Assembly: GCA_040902425.1 (NCBI GenBank)
Contig: JBBDXI010000070.1
Coordinates: 39,923-103,922, forward strand
Length of the DNA: 64,000 nucleotides
From: JBBDXI01 sp040902425
GTDB taxonomy: Bacteria > Planctomycetota > Phycisphaerae > Phycisphaerales > UBA1924
Direction: 5' to 3'
Part shown: positions 17,177 through 25,472 of the stretch, one piece after another
Layout of the letters: each line of letters begins with the position of its first letter
Numbering within the stretch: position 1 is the stretch's first letter
Notes under the pieces: model-generated
Database searches by the model: none
What the model was told of the DNA's origin: nothing
What the model saw: the letters and a program-made list of their open reading frames with translations, nothing else
Position numbers and translations under genes: made by a program

Positions 17177-18176
17177 CCAGCAGGGGGCGGCCGGCGACCG
17201 ACGCCGAGCGCGTCGGGATCCCTGACCAGATGTTGAAGAAGGACCAGAAGTCCATCTGGCGCGAGGCGAACAGCACGCGGCCGCTGGGCGAGACAGCGAG
17301 GGGGATCCCGGCGGGAGCGAGCGGGATCGACTCGATCGTGAAGCGCCCGCCGTCGTGCAGCTCAACGCGGACCCACCGGCGATCGCGGAGAGCGCAGAAG
17401 GCGGGGCTGTCGTGCCACGAGACGTGCAAGGGTTCGATCGCCCCAAGGTCGTGCGCGGCCGGGCTGGCCTCGGTCAGGTCGAAGAACCATGCTCCCCACT
17501 CGCCTTCAGTTGTCACGCCCGAGAGCACGACGAAACGCTCCCGGAGGAAGAGGAGCCCGTGCGAGCCGCTGTACTGGCGCGGCGCGGGTTGGAGGGTGCG
17601 CTCCGGCCGCAGTTCGCCGCCCGAAAGCCGCCCGATCTCAACGCCGTTCCTGATCGCGGCGTAGCGGCTCGTGGGGCCGACGAGGATGGAGCCCATGCGC
17701 TCGGGGAGCGCAATCCTAAGGGACGGGTCCCGGGCATCGACGATGAAATGCCCTCCGGCGCTGCGGATCTGCAGGTGCCGGGGGCCGATGAACTCGCTGG
17801 ACTCGGAGTCCTCGATGAGAAACGCCTCGCTCGGTTGGTGCCAGTCGGGCCAGACCCAGGTGCCCTTCGCGCTGGGGCCGGGGGCGCGGTCGGCGGTCAG
17901 TACAACCCCGTCCGACGAAGGGCTGGGGCGAACAGCGGCCCTCGATCGCAGTTCCTGCTCAAGAGCGCTGACCAGTCGGCGGGCCTCCTCGGGCAACTGG
18001 TCTTGCTGAAAAACAAGGCCCTTGGGGTGAAGCCCGATCCCGTCCTGTGCGACCACCGCTTCGCACTCTGGCACGGGCAGATCGCGGCTGACGGAGGCGT
18101 AGAAGTCGCCCGATCGCCTGATGCAGCCGCAGGTCAGGAAGAGCCCGATCAGGGTCAGGTGAGCGAAACGGATCAT
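16995..18176 (-). CDS. Lipoprotein-like protein of unknown function, 3' end lost at the same breakpoint
   Basis: The start chosen is ATG 18176 (MIRFAHLTLIGLFLTCGC, a lipoprotein-like signal); an ATG at 18194 is possible. The body contains beta-strand-rich segments without a known motif. One stretch, AWFFDLTEASP...VSPSGRVLFASRQ, has the feel of a beta-propeller. Genuine sequence probably ends near WLSWDAPG, around base 17110. The last 38 codons to the stop at 16995 are antisense to the thioredoxin gene. The two truncated genes face each other across one junction. Confidence 0.5.
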   Translation of the reverse strand: MIRFAHLTLIGLFLTCGCIRRSGDFYASVSRDLPVPECEAVVAQDGIGLHPKGLVFQQDQLPEEARRLVSALEQELRSRAAVRPSPSSDGVVLTADRAPGPSAKGTWVWPDWHQPSEAFLIEDSESSEFIGPRHLQIRSAGGHFIVDARDPSLRIALPERMGSILVGPTSRYAAIRNGVEIGRLSGGELRPERTLQPAPRQYSGSHGLLFLRERFVVLSGVTTEGEWGAWFFDLTEASPAAHDLGAIEPLHVSWHDSPAFCALRDRRWVRVELHDGGRFTIESIPLAPAGIPLAVSPSGRVLFASRQMDFWSFFNIWSGIPTRSASVAGRPLLVTTGPPAVHDWAGGYWLSWDAPGGPPARSSGTAGTTAPRSPPAPAPPTAPPRPRTSRRSP

Positions 18177-18647
18177 TGGGGATGCGGGGTCCATGGGGCG
18201 GATGCTCGGGGGGTGGCGGGCTCTCGGTCAGATACGCAACAAGCCGTCCGCTCCGGCGTGGCACGAAGGAAAGCAATTGTACAGGTTGACCGTCGGGGGC
18301 GGTCCGCCGTTGGGCGTGGCGACCCGCCGCGGGGTGATGCGCGTTCGTGGGAGGGGCGCGGGTACGCGTGATCCGCCCCAAAGAGCACCGGCCGCCCAGA
18401 GCTGCGGCCGGTGGCACGTTCAGCGGCGAGGGCTGTCGTGGTGGGTGGGTTGCCGCCGCATCCGGGAGCAACGGTCTTCCAGATCGCGCGGTGGCTCCAC
18501 CCGGTGGGGCGCGGGAGGGGCCGGGGCGCGGTGGCTTATGAGGGCAAACTCAGTTGTGATTCACCGGGGGCGCAGGGATTGGGCGTACTAACCCGTGTGG
18601 AGCACGGAGTGGTTCGGAGTGGTGGCGCGTTCATGGAGGGGCACACA
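18177..18647. other. Long intergenic region carrying a dispersed repeat
   Basis: No gene is supported in these 470 bases. They hold the family B repeat at 18385-18426 and the upstream region of the lipoprotein gene at 18648. GGAGGGG (18635-18641) is the ribosome-binding site of that gene. Confidence 0.55.
18385..18426. repeat. Dispersed repeat, family B, copy 1
   Basis: These 42 bases, from GCACCGGCCGCCCAGAG to GTTCAGCGG, are exactly the reverse complement of 61400-61441. Weaker similarity continues beyond base 18426 (TGCCGCCGCATCCGG). The core GCACCGGCCGC...GCGGCCGGTG is itself an inverted repeat. Confidence 0.9.
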
Positions 18648-19088
18648 ATGAGAGCTTGGACAGCAGGATGCCTGGTGGTGGTGGCGGTCGCGGGCTCGAC
18701 GTTGAGCGGTTGTAACAGACGCACGGTCGTGGTGGAACGGCCGACGCGGGAGGTGGTGGTCCAGCCGGCGCCGGCACGGGAGGTGATCGTTCACCAGCAG
18801 CCCGCGCCGACGCGCGAGGTCATCGTGACCACGCCGCCGGCGACCGTGACCCGCGAGATCGTGGTGGTGCAGCCGTCGCCGCCGCCCCCGCCGCCGAACG
18901 AGTTTATCGCACCGAACCCCGGCCCGGACTACGTCTGGGTCGAGGGCTCGTACGAGTGGCGCAACGGCCGCTGGGAATGGACGCCCGGCCGCTGGATGCG
19001 CCCCTCGGGCTCCGGCGCGACGTGGGTGCGCGGGCACTGGGACCGGGTGGATGGCGGGTACGTGTGGGTGCCGGGGCACTGGCAGTAG
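18648..19088 (+). CDS. Lipoprotein with C-terminal WxxGxW-type repeats
   Basis: From ATG 18648 the 146-residue protein has a lipoprotein signal with a perfect lipobox LSGC (Cys22), then a stretch of repeated R-E-[VI]-[VI]-V blocks separated by prolines (about 25-85). The C-terminal part has aromatic repeats: YVWVEGSYEWRNGRWEWTPGRWM and GHWDRVDGGYVWVPGHW. This is the YXWGXW/WxxGxW repeat found in many bacterial lipoproteins of unknown function. It would be anchored in a membrane facing the periplasm. The gene is followed by two strong hairpins. Confidence 0.75.
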   Translation: MRAWTAGCLVVVAVAGSTLSGCNRRTVVVERPTREVVVQPAPAREVIVHQQPAPTREVIVTTPPATVTREIVVVQPSPPPPPPNEFIAPNPGPDYVWVEGSYEWRNGRWEWTPGRWMRPSGSGATWVRGHWDRVDGGYVWVPGHWQ

Positions 19089-19108
19089 AAAGTCTGGTGG
19101 AGCGGGAG

Positions 19109-19141
19109 CACTGCTGCGCGGCGAGGACGCCGCGAGCAGTG
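19109..19141 (+). repeat. Large hairpin
   Basis: CACTGCT (19109-19115) pairs with AGCAGTG (19135-19141). An inner GCGGCG/CGCCGC stem has an AGGA loop. No T run follows; it may stabilise the 3' end of the upstream mRNA. Confidence 0.6.
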
Positions 19142-19172
19142 GCACCCGACGCGAGGACAAGCCGAGGGGGAA

Positions 19173-19808
19173 TCAGGGCCGGATCGACCGGCCCTTTTTC
19201 TTCTGGTGCAGCTTGGGCGTGACGTGGAAGATCGCCACGCACTTGCCGACGCGCCGCTCGCGGCCGGTCTTCTTGCCCTTGCCGATCTGCTGGACGATGT
19301 CGAGCTCGAGGGTGACGTTGAACTCGCCGCCGGCGGCCTTGAGGGCCTCGACATCCTCCCGCGGCTGGATGCGGTAGAGGGCGGGGCCGAGGCAGGGGCG
19401 GAGGAACTTGTACTCCAGGTGCTTGCAGACCACCGTGTAGTCGCCGCCGCAGACGCCGAAGACGTACATGCCGCCGGCGACCTCGGAGTTGGCCAGGAGG
19501 GCGGCGCCGGCCATGGCGTTGTACCAGTTGCGGTTGAAGCGGCGGAAGGGGAGGACGGCGGAGAAGGTGTCAGCGCCGAGGCGCTTCATGCGGATGCCGC
19601 TCTTGAAGGCGTAGGGGAGCCAGAAGAGGGACGCGACCCGGTGCCAGAAGTTGTTGCGGGCGGCCAGCCGGCTGCCGTAGGCGTCGAGGCGGTCGATCAT
19701 CGAGCGCTTCGGCTTCTGCCCCGCCACAGGCCGCGGACCGGCCCCGGGCGCAGACGGCGGCGCCGGCGCGGCCGGCCTGTCATCTCCGGGGATGGCGGCT
19801 TGACTCAA
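19173..19808 (-). CDS. DUF4442 hotdog-fold protein, thioesterase-like
   Basis: The 211-residue protein starts at TTG 19808, with AAGGAG six bases upstream deciding the start; the nearby ATG is out of frame. After a proline/alanine-rich N-terminus (about 35 residues) comes FWLPYAFKSGIRMKRLGADTFSAVLPFRRFNRNWYNAMAGAALLANSEVAGG, the DUF4442 pattern of the hotdog superfamily. Related proteins are acyl-CoA thioesterases or close homologues. The Asn-rich helix NWYNAM is the usual site of the active-site residue. Its substrate is unknown. The C-terminus is lysine-rich and encoded within a terminator stem. Confidence 0.75.
   Translation of the reverse strand: MSQAAIPGDDRPAAPAPPSAPGAGPRPVAGQKPKRSMIDRLDAYGSRLAARNNFWHRVASLFWLPYAFKSGIRMKRLGADTFSAVLPFRRFNRNWYNAMAGAALLANSEVAGGMYVFGVCGGDYTVVCKHLEYKFLRPCLGPALYRIQPREDVEALKAAGGEFNVTLELDIVQQIGKGKKTGRERRVGKCVAIFHVTPKLHQKKKGRSIRP
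19175..19199 (+). terminator. Intrinsic terminator overlapping the convergent gene's stop codon
   Basis: The stem AGGGCCGG (19175-19182) pairs with CCGGCCCT (19188-19195) around ATCGA, followed by T residues. On the minus strand it encodes the last residues and part of the stop codon of the hotdog gene. Confidence 0.85.
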
Positions 19809-19871
19809 ACGGCGCTCCTTGCGCGGGACATGCCGATCATAGGGAACCGCGCCCGCGGCGTTCAGGCGGGG

Positions 19872-20888
19872 TCAGGCGTCTTCAGCGCGGACGAGGTCGT
19901 ACCAGCCCTTGTCGTTCCGTCTCGCCCGCTGGAGGGGGTGGCCGGGCTCGTGGTCGAGGGCGAGGAGCCAGTCGCCCGCGGCCGCGGCGTCGAGGAACCA
20001 GCGGCGGGTGACCATGCTCGTGTAGGGCTCGACGTCGTAGCCGAGGCTGTAGGCGGCGCCGAGGTGGGCGACGGTGGGCATGACATCGGGGACGAAGACG
20101 ACGGTGCGGCCGCGGGTGTCGGTGAACTTGACGGCCTGCTGTCCCCAGGTGTGGCCGGGGGCGAGGAAGACGGAGATGCCGGGGAGGACCTCGGTCTCGC
20201 GCTGCTCGAGGGAGAGGAGAGGGAGTTCGTCGCGGTCGGGCGTGTAGCCGGTGGGGAAGGGGCGGGGGGAATCGACCTTGCGGATCTGGCCGGCGAGGGG
20301 CTCGAGGTGGTCGCGGAAGTAGGTGCGGGTCATGACGGAGCGGTTGGCGAGGGCGTCGGCCCACTCGCGCTCCTGGGTGTGGATGGTGGCGCTCGGGAAG
20401 GTGAGTTTGACGCCGTGGGGTGTTCCTGCGCAGCTGGGGCCGACCCAGTCGGGCTTCTCGCCGGGGCGGGCGAGGCGGGTGAGGCCGCCGGCGTGGTCGA
20501 AGTGGAGGTGCGTGACGATGGCGGCGCCGATGTCCTGCGGCTTGCAGTCGGCCTCGTGCAGGGCGGTGAGGATGGAGCGGTCTTCGAGCTCGAAGATGTC
20601 GCGGCTCTTGGGGTCGAGCTTGTCGCCGGTGCCGGTTTCGATGAGGACGAGTTTCGGGGAGTGCGGCGGGGGCTGCCCGGCCGCGGGCGCTGCGGGCTCG
20701 GGCCCCGCCCGCTCCAGCAGCAGGCAGTTGTGCTGGACGGCGATCCGGCCGCGGTCGTCGGGGGTGACGGCGCGGCTCCAGACGGCGCGGGGGACGAGGC
20801 CGAACATGGAACCGCCGTCGAGCTTGAAGCGGCCGGCGCGGAGGAGTCGCCAGGAATAGGTTGTTGGCGGTTGGGGCGGCGGGGGCAT
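19872..20888 (-). CDS. Metallo-beta-lactamase-fold hydrolase
   Basis: From ATG 20888 the protein has 338 residues. The metal-binding signature THLHFDHAGG is clear. APGHTWGQQ (third metal His), FVPDVMPTVAHLG (bridging Asp) and ALDHEPGH follow as further ligands. N-terminal LVLIETGTGDK is also typical. The family includes lactonases and quorum-quenching enzymes as well as other hydrolases; nothing here separates them. It is transcribed away from lhgO, sharing a 131-base upstream region that holds a repeat hairpin. Confidence 0.82.
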   Translation of the reverse strand: MPPPPQPPTTYSWRLLRAGRFKLDGGSMFGLVPRAVWSRAVTPDDRGRIAVQHNCLLLERAGPEPAAPAAGQPPPHSPKLVLIETGTGDKLDPKSRDIFELEDRSILTALHEADCKPQDIGAAIVTHLHFDHAGGLTRLARPGEKPDWVGPSCAGTPHGVKLTFPSATIHTQEREWADALANRSVMTRTYFRDHLEPLAGQIRKVDSPRPFPTGYTPDRDELPLLSLEQRETEVLPGISVFLAPGHTWGQQAVKFTDTRGRTVVFVPDVMPTVAHLGAAYSLGYDVEPYTSMVTRRWFLDAAAAGDWLLALDHEPGHPLQRARRNDKGWYDLVRAEDA

Positions 20889-20972
20889 GCGGCCAAGGGT
20901 AGCGGCGGCCGATACTGTGGGGTGCGTGCGCGCGGAGGAGAAGGCCCCCTCCGGCCTTGCTTCGCTCGGCCA

Positions 20973-21000
20973 CCTCCCCCGCCCAGAGCGGCGGGGGAGG
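20973..21000. repeat. 11-bp inverted repeat in the divergent promoter region
   Basis: CCTCCCCCGCC (20973-20983) pairs with GGCGGGGGAGG (20990-21000) around CAGAGC. It ends only 20 bases before the lhgO start codon and just before its ribosome-binding site. It resembles a widespread intergenic repeat type, with the preceding CCTCCGGCCTTGCTTCG part included. Confidence 0.65.
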
Positions 21001-21019
21001 GGCATGGCAAGGAGCCGGC

Positions 21020-22240
21020 GTGAATCAGCCCTACGACATCGCGGTCATCGGCGGCGGCCTGGTGGGGCTGGGGACCGCCCTCGGTCTGCTCGCGCGACCC
21101 GACCGGCCGCGGCGGCTGGTGGTGCTGGAGGCGGAGCCGGAGGTGGCGGCGCACCAGAGCGGGCACAACAGCGGCGTGATCCACGCGGGGCTGTACTACA
21201 AGCCGGGGTCGTTGAAGGCGACGCTGTGCGCGGCGGGGCGGGAGGAGATGTTCGAGTTCTGCGCGCGGCACGGGGTGCGGCACGAGCGGTGCGGGAAGCT
21301 GGTGGTGGCGACGGAGGCGGCGGAGGTTCCGAAGCTGGATGAGCTGGAGCGGCGGGGGGCCGCCAACGGCATCGAGGGGATCCGGCGGCTGGGGGCGGGG
21401 GAGATCCGGGAGCGGGAGCCGCACTGCGCGGGGGTGGCCGGGCTGCTCATCGGGGCGACGGGGATCGCGGACTATCCGGCGGTGGCGCGGGCGATGGTGG
21501 GGGAGATTGCGACTGCCGGGGGCGAGGTCCGCACCGGGGCCGGCGTTCGCCGTGCGCGGCGTGTCGGGGGCCAGTGGGTGCTCGGCACGGACGCGGGGGA
21601 GGTCCGGTGCACGGCGGCGGTGAACTGCGCCGGCGTGTACAGCGACCGCATCGCCCGCCTCTTCGGGGTCCGATCACCGGTCCGGATCGTGCCGTTCCGC
21701 GGGGAGTACCACGAGCTGCGGCCGGACCGGCGGTTCCTGGTGAGGCACCTGATCTATCCGGTGCCGAACCCGGAGCTGCCGTTTCTGGGCGTGCACTTCA
21801 CGCGGCGCGTCGATGGGACGATCGAGGCGGGACCGAACGCGGTGCTGGCGCTGGCGCGGCACGGGTATTCGTGGGGGCGGGTTTCGCTCAGCGAGGCGGC
21901 GCGGCTGGCGATCGACCCGGCGGTGTGGAAGATGGGGCGGCGCTTCTGGCGGGTGGGGATCATGGAGGTGCGGCGGTCGCTGTCGCGGGCACGGCTGGCG
22001 GCGGATCTGCGGAAGCTGATCCCGGAGGTGCGGGAGGGGGACCTGGTTCCGGCGGGGTCGGGGGTGCGGGCACAGGCGGTGGATGATGAGGGGCGGCTGG
22101 TGGATGACTTCCGGATTGAGTATCTGGAGGGGAGTGTGCACGTGCTGAATGCGCCATCGCCGGGGGCGACGGCGTCGCTGGCGATCGGGCGGGCGATCGC
22201 GGAGCGGGTGGCGGGGGCGGGGGCGAGCGCCGTGTCGTGA
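21020..22240 (+). CDS. lhgO: L-2-hydroxyglutarate oxidase
   Basis: GTG 21020 has AAGGAG (21009-21014) at five bases. The 406-residue FAD enzyme opens with DIAVIGGGLVGLGTALGLL (dinucleotide-binding loop). It then has HNSGVIHAGLYYKPGSLKATLC, the block that marks LhgO and separates it from other DAO-type oxidases. NAPSPGATASLAIG near the end binds the FAD ribityl part. LhgO oxidises L-2-hydroxyglutarate to 2-oxoglutarate, passing electrons to the membrane quinone pool. It is probably a metabolite-repair enzyme. The downstream 147 bases are packed with short repeats. Confidence 0.92.
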   Translation: MNQPYDIAVIGGGLVGLGTALGLLARPDRPRRLVVLEAEPEVAAHQSGHNSGVIHAGLYYKPGSLKATLCAAGREEMFEFCARHGVRHERCGKLVVATEAAEVPKLDELERRGAANGIEGIRRLGAGEIREREPHCAGVAGLLIGATGIADYPAVARAMVGEIATAGGEVRTGAGVRRARRVGGQWVLGTDAGEVRCTAAVNCAGVYSDRIARLFGVRSPVRIVPFRGEYHELRPDRRFLVRHLIYPVPNPELPFLGVHFTRRVDGTIEAGPNAVLALARHGYSWGRVSLSEAARLAIDPAVWKMGRRFWRVGIMEVRRSLSRARLAADLRKLIPEVREGDLVPAGSGVRAQAVDDEGRLVDDFRIEYLEGSVHVLNAPSPGATASLAIGRAIAERVAGAGASAVS

Positions 22241-22265
22241 GGCTGGTCGGAATGCACGGGCTACT

Positions 22266-22399
22266 CGCACCCCTTCGGGTGCGCGCCGATTGTGGGCGGG
22301 CTCCGGGGGTCGCGCTCGGCTGCGCCTCGCTTGACCCCCGGCTACTCACTGTCAGCCTTTCAGGCTGTCGGACCACCAGTCCGCCTTTCAGGCTGTCGG
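22266..22399. repeat. Cluster of hairpins and direct repeats between convergent genes
   Basis: This stretch contains a CGCACCC/GGGTGCG hairpin (22266-22283) and a larger CCGGGGGTC/GACCCCCGG inverted repeat (22303-22311 with 22333-22341). It also holds two direct copies of GCCTTTCAGGCTGTCGG (22355-22371 and 22383-22399). It probably serves as a two-way transcription end. Confidence 0.75.
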
Positions 22400-23284
22400 G
22401 CCCGATTCGCCCTTCTTCACGATGAACAGTTCTTCCTTCTTCACGATGAACAGGTAGTTGAACCCGCGCAGGAAGAAGTTGCCTTCTTCGGCGGCCTTCC
22501 GCCAGTTGCCGCGCTCCAGTTTCTGGTTCTGGCGGACCACGGCGATGATATCGATGGGCTTGAAGCGCGCCCGCAGCAGGGCGAAGAGCTCGAAGCCGAT
22601 GGGCATGAACACCCCGGCCCCGCTCCCCGGGTCGCCGCCCTTGCGCTTCCGCCACGAGTCGCTGACGTAGAGGGCCATGTAGCGGCGGTTCTTCAGGATT
22701 CGGTGGCACTCGGCGATGACGCGGTCCATCGCTTCGTAGTAGCCGCGCCCCCCGTCCTCGCCTCCCCCGGCGTCGAGGCGGCCGATGTCCCGCGGGTCGT
22801 CGGAGTACTTGATGTGCGTCGAGTAGGGGGGGTCGATGAAGACGAAGTCGGCCTTGCCATCCTCGACGGGGAGCGTGCGGGCGTCGGCCCGGAAGATGTC
22901 CTCTCGGCTGGGGGTGAGGTCGTAGCCGAGCGCCCGGCGCTTGAGGTCGCGGGCGACATCCAGCGTCGTGCCGCTGCCGGCCATCGGGTCGACAATCAGG
23001 TCGCCCTCGCGGGTGTAACGGGTGAGCAACTGCCAGATGACCCAGCTTGGCGTGGCCCCGGCGTAGTCCTTGCTGCCCTGCATGGAACTGCGGCGGCCGT
23101 TCACATCGAGGTCGTAGTGCTGGCTGGGGTATTCCCAGAGGGTGGTCGTGAACACGCGAAGGGGGGGCTTGGCGAACCGGCGCAGTGGGCCGCCGCCGCC
23201 CCCCCCGCCGCCCGCGCCCCCCGCGCCGGCCGGGCGCGGCCCGGGGCGCCCCTCGCGCTGCGCTCGCGGCCGGTCCTCTCTCAT
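22388..23284 (-). CDS. DNA adenine/cytosine-N methyltransferase-like protein
   Basis: ATG 23284 overlaps the nrnA stop (ATGA). The 298-residue protein has a Gly-rich start, then LIVDPMAGSGTTLDVARDL (SAM-binding motif I) and, downstream, FVFIDPPYSTHIKYSDD (catalytic DPPY motif IV). The order motif I then DPPY is that of N6/N4 methyltransferases. No restriction endonuclease lies nearby, so it would be an orphan enzyme if active on DNA. The extreme C-terminus has a perfect 24-bp duplication, LFIVKKEE followed by LFIVKKGE. It is the third gene of a tightly coupled unit with ribF and nrnA. Confidence 0.78.
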   Translation of the reverse strand: MREDRPRAQREGRPGPRPAGAGGAGGGGGGGGPLRRFAKPPLRVFTTTLWEYPSQHYDLDVNGRRSSMQGSKDYAGATPSWVIWQLLTRYTREGDLIVDPMAGSGTTLDVARDLKRRALGYDLTPSREDIFRADARTLPVEDGKADFVFIDPPYSTHIKYSDDPRDIGRLDAGGGEDGGRGYYEAMDRVIAECHRILKNRRYMALYVSDSWRKRKGGDPGSGAGVFMPIGFELFALLRARFKPIDIIAVVRQNQKLERGNWRKAAEEGNFFLRGFNYLFIVKKEELFIVKKGESGPTA

Positions 23285-24396
23285 CGCGCCCGCCCGCCTG
23301 AGGCCGCGGCCCTTTCTGCCAGGACCGCCTCGATCACTCTCGCGCGCGTGGTCGCGAGGTCCGCCGAGACCTTGGCGCCCGCGGCGCGGATGTGGCCGCC
23401 GCCGCCGAGCCGACCGGCGATGGCGTTGACATCCGGGGCGTCCGGCCCGCTTTTGCTGCGCAGGCTCACCTTGGTGATGGGGCTGGCGTCGTGGACGAAC
23501 GACTCGGTGAGCAGGATGCACACCTGCACGCTGGCCACGGTGAGCCCGAGCTGGACGAACCCCCCGGAATCCTGCGGGGCGGCGCGGCTGTCGTGGAAGT
23601 CGCTCTGCTTCAGGGTCATCAAGGCCACGGTGTCGCGCTCCAGGAGTTCCAGGGAGGCCAGTGCGCGGGCCATGAGCCGCAGGCGCGCGGGGCGGTCGCG
23701 CTGTTCCGTCAGCTCGTACAGGCGGGCGTGGTTGACGCCGGCCTCCAGCAGATCGGCCGCCATCCGCAGCAGGGCGGGCGAGGTGTTGGAGTGCTGGAAC
23801 CAGCCCGTGTCGGTGGCGAGACCCAGGTAGAGCGGCTCGGCGATCTCGGCCGGCAGCCCGCCCACCCTCGGGGTGCCCAGGAGCAGGCGGCACAGCTCGG
23901 CCGCGGGCTGGCAGACGGCGGCAACCTCAGGCATGATCACGCGGCGGGGGGCCACATCGGCGTGGCCCTGGCGGTGGTGGTCGAGCACCGCGGCCATTTC
24001 CGTGCGCTTCAGCAGCCACTCGCGGATGTCGTGGAGCTGCATCCACGAGCCGGTGTCGAGGATCAGGACGCCGTCGGGTTCCTCGGCGTGGTCGTGCTCG
24101 GCGCGGTCCTGCTCGGTGATGATGCGGTGGGGGGTGGCCGCCGCGACGTCGGGGAACCAGTCCGGCAGCGGCCCGAAGTACCAGGGCGTCGCCAGTCCCG
24201 GGCGCAGGAGGTTCAGCGCCCGCGTCACGGCCATGGTCGAGCCGATCGCATCGCCGTCGGGCTTGACGTGCGTGACGATCACGACCCGCCGGCGCGACCT
24301 GAGCCATGCCGCCAAGGCGGGCAGGTCGGTCGTGGATGACCACGCGCCGGGCGCGGGAGCGGCGGAGGCCTTGCTGGCGTCGGCGTTCACGGGCAT
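23281..24396 (-). CDS. nrnA: DHH-family phosphoesterase, NrnA-like oligoribonuclease/pAp phosphatase
   Basis: ATG 24396 overlaps the ribF stop by 10 bases. The 371-residue protein has the DHH motifs: VTHVKPDGDAIGS (about residue 38), LILDTGS, and VLDHHRQGHAD. Its C-terminal DHHA1 domain ends GRLGGGGHIRAAGA. Enzymes of this type degrade 2-5-nt RNAs from the 5' end and dephosphorylate pAp to AMP in the cytoplasm. Proximity to ribF is common in bacteria, where nrnA, truB, rbfA and ribF cluster. A translational coupling with both neighbours is clear. Confidence 0.9.
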   Translation of the reverse strand: MPVNADASKASAAPAPGAWSSTTDLPALAAWLRSRRRVVIVTHVKPDGDAIGSTMAVTRALNLLRPGLATPWYFGPLPDWFPDVAAATPHRIITEQDRAEHDHAEEPDGVLILDTGSWMQLHDIREWLLKRTEMAAVLDHHRQGHADVAPRRVIMPEVAAVCQPAAELCRLLLGTPRVGGLPAEIAEPLYLGLATDTGWFQHSNTSPALLRMAADLLEAGVNHARLYELTEQRDRPARLRLMARALASLELLERDTVALMTLKQSDFHDSRAAPQDSGGFVQLGLTVASVQVCILLTESFVHDASPITKVSLRSKSGPDAPDVNAIAGRLGGGGHIRAAGAKVSADLATTRARVIEAVLAERAAASGGRAR

Positions 24397-25334
24397 GCGA
24401 GCAACTCTGGGGTGGGTGGTGAGAGGGCGGCGGCACGCTCGCAGTCGCGGGCGATCTGATCGACGAGCTCCGGCGCCGAGTCGAAGCGGGCCTGGTCGCG
24501 GAGCCACGCCGTGAACGAGAGGCGGAGCGTCCAGCCGTACCCGGGCACTCCGGCGCTCAGGGGGGCGGGTGAGCCGGGGTGCCCGCGCCCCGGGCCGAGG
24601 ATCAGATGGGCCTCGACCGCACGGGCGTGCTCACCGAAGGTCGGCTTCGTCCCCACGCTGATCGCCGCGGGGAACGCCCGTCCATCCGGGAGGGCGCCCA
24701 TGCCCGCGTAGATCCCATCCGCCGGGACCATGCACTCGGTCCGCAGGTTCGCGGTCAGGAAGCCCAGTTCCCGTCCCCGCTGGTCGCCCCGCACGACCTC
24801 GCCCTCGAGCTCGTACGCGCGTCCGAGCAGGCGCGCCGCGTCGGTCACCCGGCCATGCGAGAGCATCCACCGCACCAGCGTGCTCGACGCGGGGGCCACC
24901 GTGTGGTCGCTGAGGGCGACCTCCACCGGCTCGACGGTGTGCACGTCGAAGCCCGCGGCCCGCCCGAGGGCCGCCAGCGTGCACAGGTCCCCCGCCCGCC
25001 CCTTCCCGAAGCGGAAGTCCGGCCCCTCGACCACCGCAACCGGGCGCAGGGGGCCCAGCACATCGCGCACGAACTCCTCGGGCGACATCCCCAGCAGTCG
25101 CGGCTCCGGCGTCAGCCGGATGACCTCGTCGGCCCCGGCGGCCTTGAGCAGGCGCTCGCGCTGGGCGAAGGTGGTCAGGCGCGCCGGCTCGGTTCCCGGC
25201 CGCAGGACCGATGCGGGGTGCGGGTCGAACGCCAGGGCGATCACCCGGGCCGACCGTTCCCGGGCCAGCGCGCGAGCGCGGGCGACGATCGCGGCGTGCC
25301 CGCGGTGCACGCCGTCGAAGGNNNNNNNNNNCAT
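24387..25334 (-). CDS. ribF: Bifunctional riboflavin kinase/FAD synthetase, N-terminus across an assembly gap
   Basis: The protein shows FDGVHRGHAAIV (nucleotidyltransferase HxGH-type site) immediately after the N run, then GPDFRFGKGRAGD, and the C-terminal kinase with GRELGFLTANL and YAGMGAL...SVGTKPTFGE. It makes FMN from riboflavin and FAD from FMN. The 10 N at 25322-25331 hide the residues before FDGVH. As written the frame is ATG, three unknown codons, NCC, TTC, which would fit M-x-x-G-A-F, but the true gap size is unknown. Stop 24387 lies inside nrnA. Confidence 0.88.
   Translation of the reverse strand: MXXXXFDGVHRGHAAIVARARALARERSARVIALAFDPHPASVLRPGTEPARLTTFAQRERLLKAAGADEVIRLTPEPRLLGMSPEEFVRDVLGPLRPVAVVEGPDFRFGKGRAGDLCTLAALGRAAGFDVHTVEPVEVALSDHTVAPASSTLVRWMLSHGRVTDAARLLGRAYELEGEVVRGDQRGRELGFLTANLRTECMVPADGIYAGMGALPDGRAFPAAISVGTKPTFGEHARAVEAHLILGPGRGHPGSPAPLSAGVPGYGWTLRLSFTAWLRDQARFDSAPELVDQIARDCERAAALSPPTPELLACP
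25322..25331. other. Assembly gap (10 N)
   Basis: Ten N interrupt the 5' end of ribF. The true length and sequence cannot be known from the window. Confidence 0.98.
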
Positions 25335-25472
25335 AAGGGGGAAGCGTAGGGGCCGGGCGGGGTGGGCGACGCCCGCGGCGGGCGTGCGCTCGCGTGCTCG
25401 CCGCGACGGGAATAGCGGGCCGATTCCTATACTCGCCACCGAAACGCCGTCCCGCCTTGCCGAGACACGACC

